Made by a program: the position numbers and the translations under genes. A DNA stretch of 5,852 bases from Propionibacteriaceae bacterium (GTDB lineage Bacteria > Actinomycetota > Actinomycetes > Propionibacteriales > Propionibacteriaceae), in contig JAISTI010000157.1 in the NCBI GenBank assembly GCA_031272685.1, positions 1 through 5,852 on the forward strand, given 5' to 3'. Below, one piece after another: positions 5,378 to 5,852 of this stretch. Position 1 is the stretch's first letter. Every line of letters begins with the position of its first letter. The notes under the pieces were generated by a model. It searched no databases. It saw nothing but the letters and a program-made list of their open reading frames with translations, and was not told where the DNA came from.

Positions 5378-5852
5378 GCGAGGTCGTCATCGTCGGGGCT
5401 GGGGTCGTCGGTCTGGCGGCCGCCTACGAGCTGGGCAAACGCGGCCACAGCGTCACCATTCTCGAAAAAGACGAGTATGGGCAGGGCCCTTCGCACGGCA
5501 ACGCCGCGTTGGTCACCGGGGTGCTGTCTTTCCCGGTGCCGGCTCCCGGCACGGTCCCGGTGGCGGCGAAGTCGCTGCTGAAGACCGGGCAGGCCATCAC
5601 GCTGGTGCCGCGCTTCTCGCCCGCCTACGCGGCCTTCCTGCTGCGGATGGCGGCCGCCACCCGGGCGCGGCCTTTCGCGGTGGGGACGATGGCCCAGGAC
5701 ATCCTCACGGTGAAGGTGTTGGAGAGTTTCGACGAATACGCCGCCGACGGCCTGAGTTTCGAAATGCACGAGCGCGGCTCGATGCACGTCTTCGACAGCG
5801 CCGCCGAATATGAGGCCGCGATGAAGGTGTTCGAGCCGTTCGAGTCGATCCG
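5374..5852 (+). CDS. DadA-like FAD-dependent D-amino acid dehydrogenase, N-terminal part (3' end outside the window)
   Basis: The frame stays open from ATG 5374 to the window end, giving 159 whole codons. Relatives are about 400 residues, so roughly 40% is seen. The N-terminus is a classic FAD Rossmann motif: VVIVGAGVVGLAAAYEL with GAGVVG at 8-13, and Glu31 (LEKD) ending strand 2 to bind the ribose. The following SHGNAALVTGVLSFPVPAPG (40-59) and LVPRFSPAYAAFLLRM (77-92) match the layout of D-amino acid dehydrogenases better than glycine or sarcosine oxidases. DadA enzymes oxidise D-amino acids to imino acids and pass electrons to the respiratory chain or another acceptor. GGAGG (5362-5366) is the ribosome binding site, and the start overlaps the RidA stop as ATGA. 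Substrate residues lie beyond the window, so another DAO-family oxidoreductase cannot be excluded. Confidence 0.8.
   Translation, partial: MSEVVIVGAGVVGLAAAYELGKRGHSVTILEKDEYGQGPSHGNAALVTGVLSFPVPAPGTVPVAAKSLLKTGQAITLVPRFSPAYAAFLLRMAAATRARPFAVGTMAQDILTVKVLESFDEYAADGLSFEMHERGSMHVFDSAAEYEAAMKVFEPFESI

Overview
The window looks like chromosomal DNA of a high-GC Gram-positive bacterium (Actinomycetota). Third codon positions are strongly G/C. The solute-binding protein is a lipoprotein with an Ala-rich signal peptide and lipobox. The zinc alcohol dehydrogenase resembles a subfamily I associate with actinomycetes, and starts follow GGAG-type Shine-Dalgarno sites. I cannot name a genus from the sequence alone. 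Every gene lies on the + strand.

Region 1 (1-1713) is the end of one transcription unit. It holds the C-terminal part of a D-2-hydroxyacid dehydrogenase with an intact catalytic Arg/Glu/His triad but an atypical NAD-binding motif. A zinc-dependent MDR alcohol dehydrogenase follows, overlapping it by ATGA. Region 2 (1714-1924) is a 211-base, comparatively AT-rich gap with operator-like ATTAGC repeats and two further hairpins. The second hairpin has a GCAA tetraloop and sits just ahead of the next ribosome binding site. This is the most likely control region in the window.

Region 3 (1925-5852 and beyond) is a tight operon. It encodes two HAAT-family permeases, a family-3 solute-binding lipoprotein, the matching ATPase, a RidA-type enamine/imine deaminase, and the first 159 residues of a DadA-like FAD-dependent D-amino acid dehydrogenase. 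Three junctions in the window overlap by 4 bases (ATGA, GTGA, ATGA). A perfect 13-bp GC-rich hairpin separates the binding-protein gene from the ATPase gene.

Taken together, region 3 reads as uptake of an amino acid, possibly a D-amino acid or an unusual one, followed by FAD-dependent oxidation to an imino acid. RidA would then hydrolyse the imine to the 2-oxo acid and ammonia. The upstream D-2-hydroxyacid dehydrogenase could interconvert that 2-oxo acid with a D-2-hydroxy acid, which would join both regions in one pathway. That link is inference. The families are all known, so the interest lies in the combination, the odd dehydrogenase and the structured control region. I found no mobile element, tRNA, rRNA or CRISPR array.
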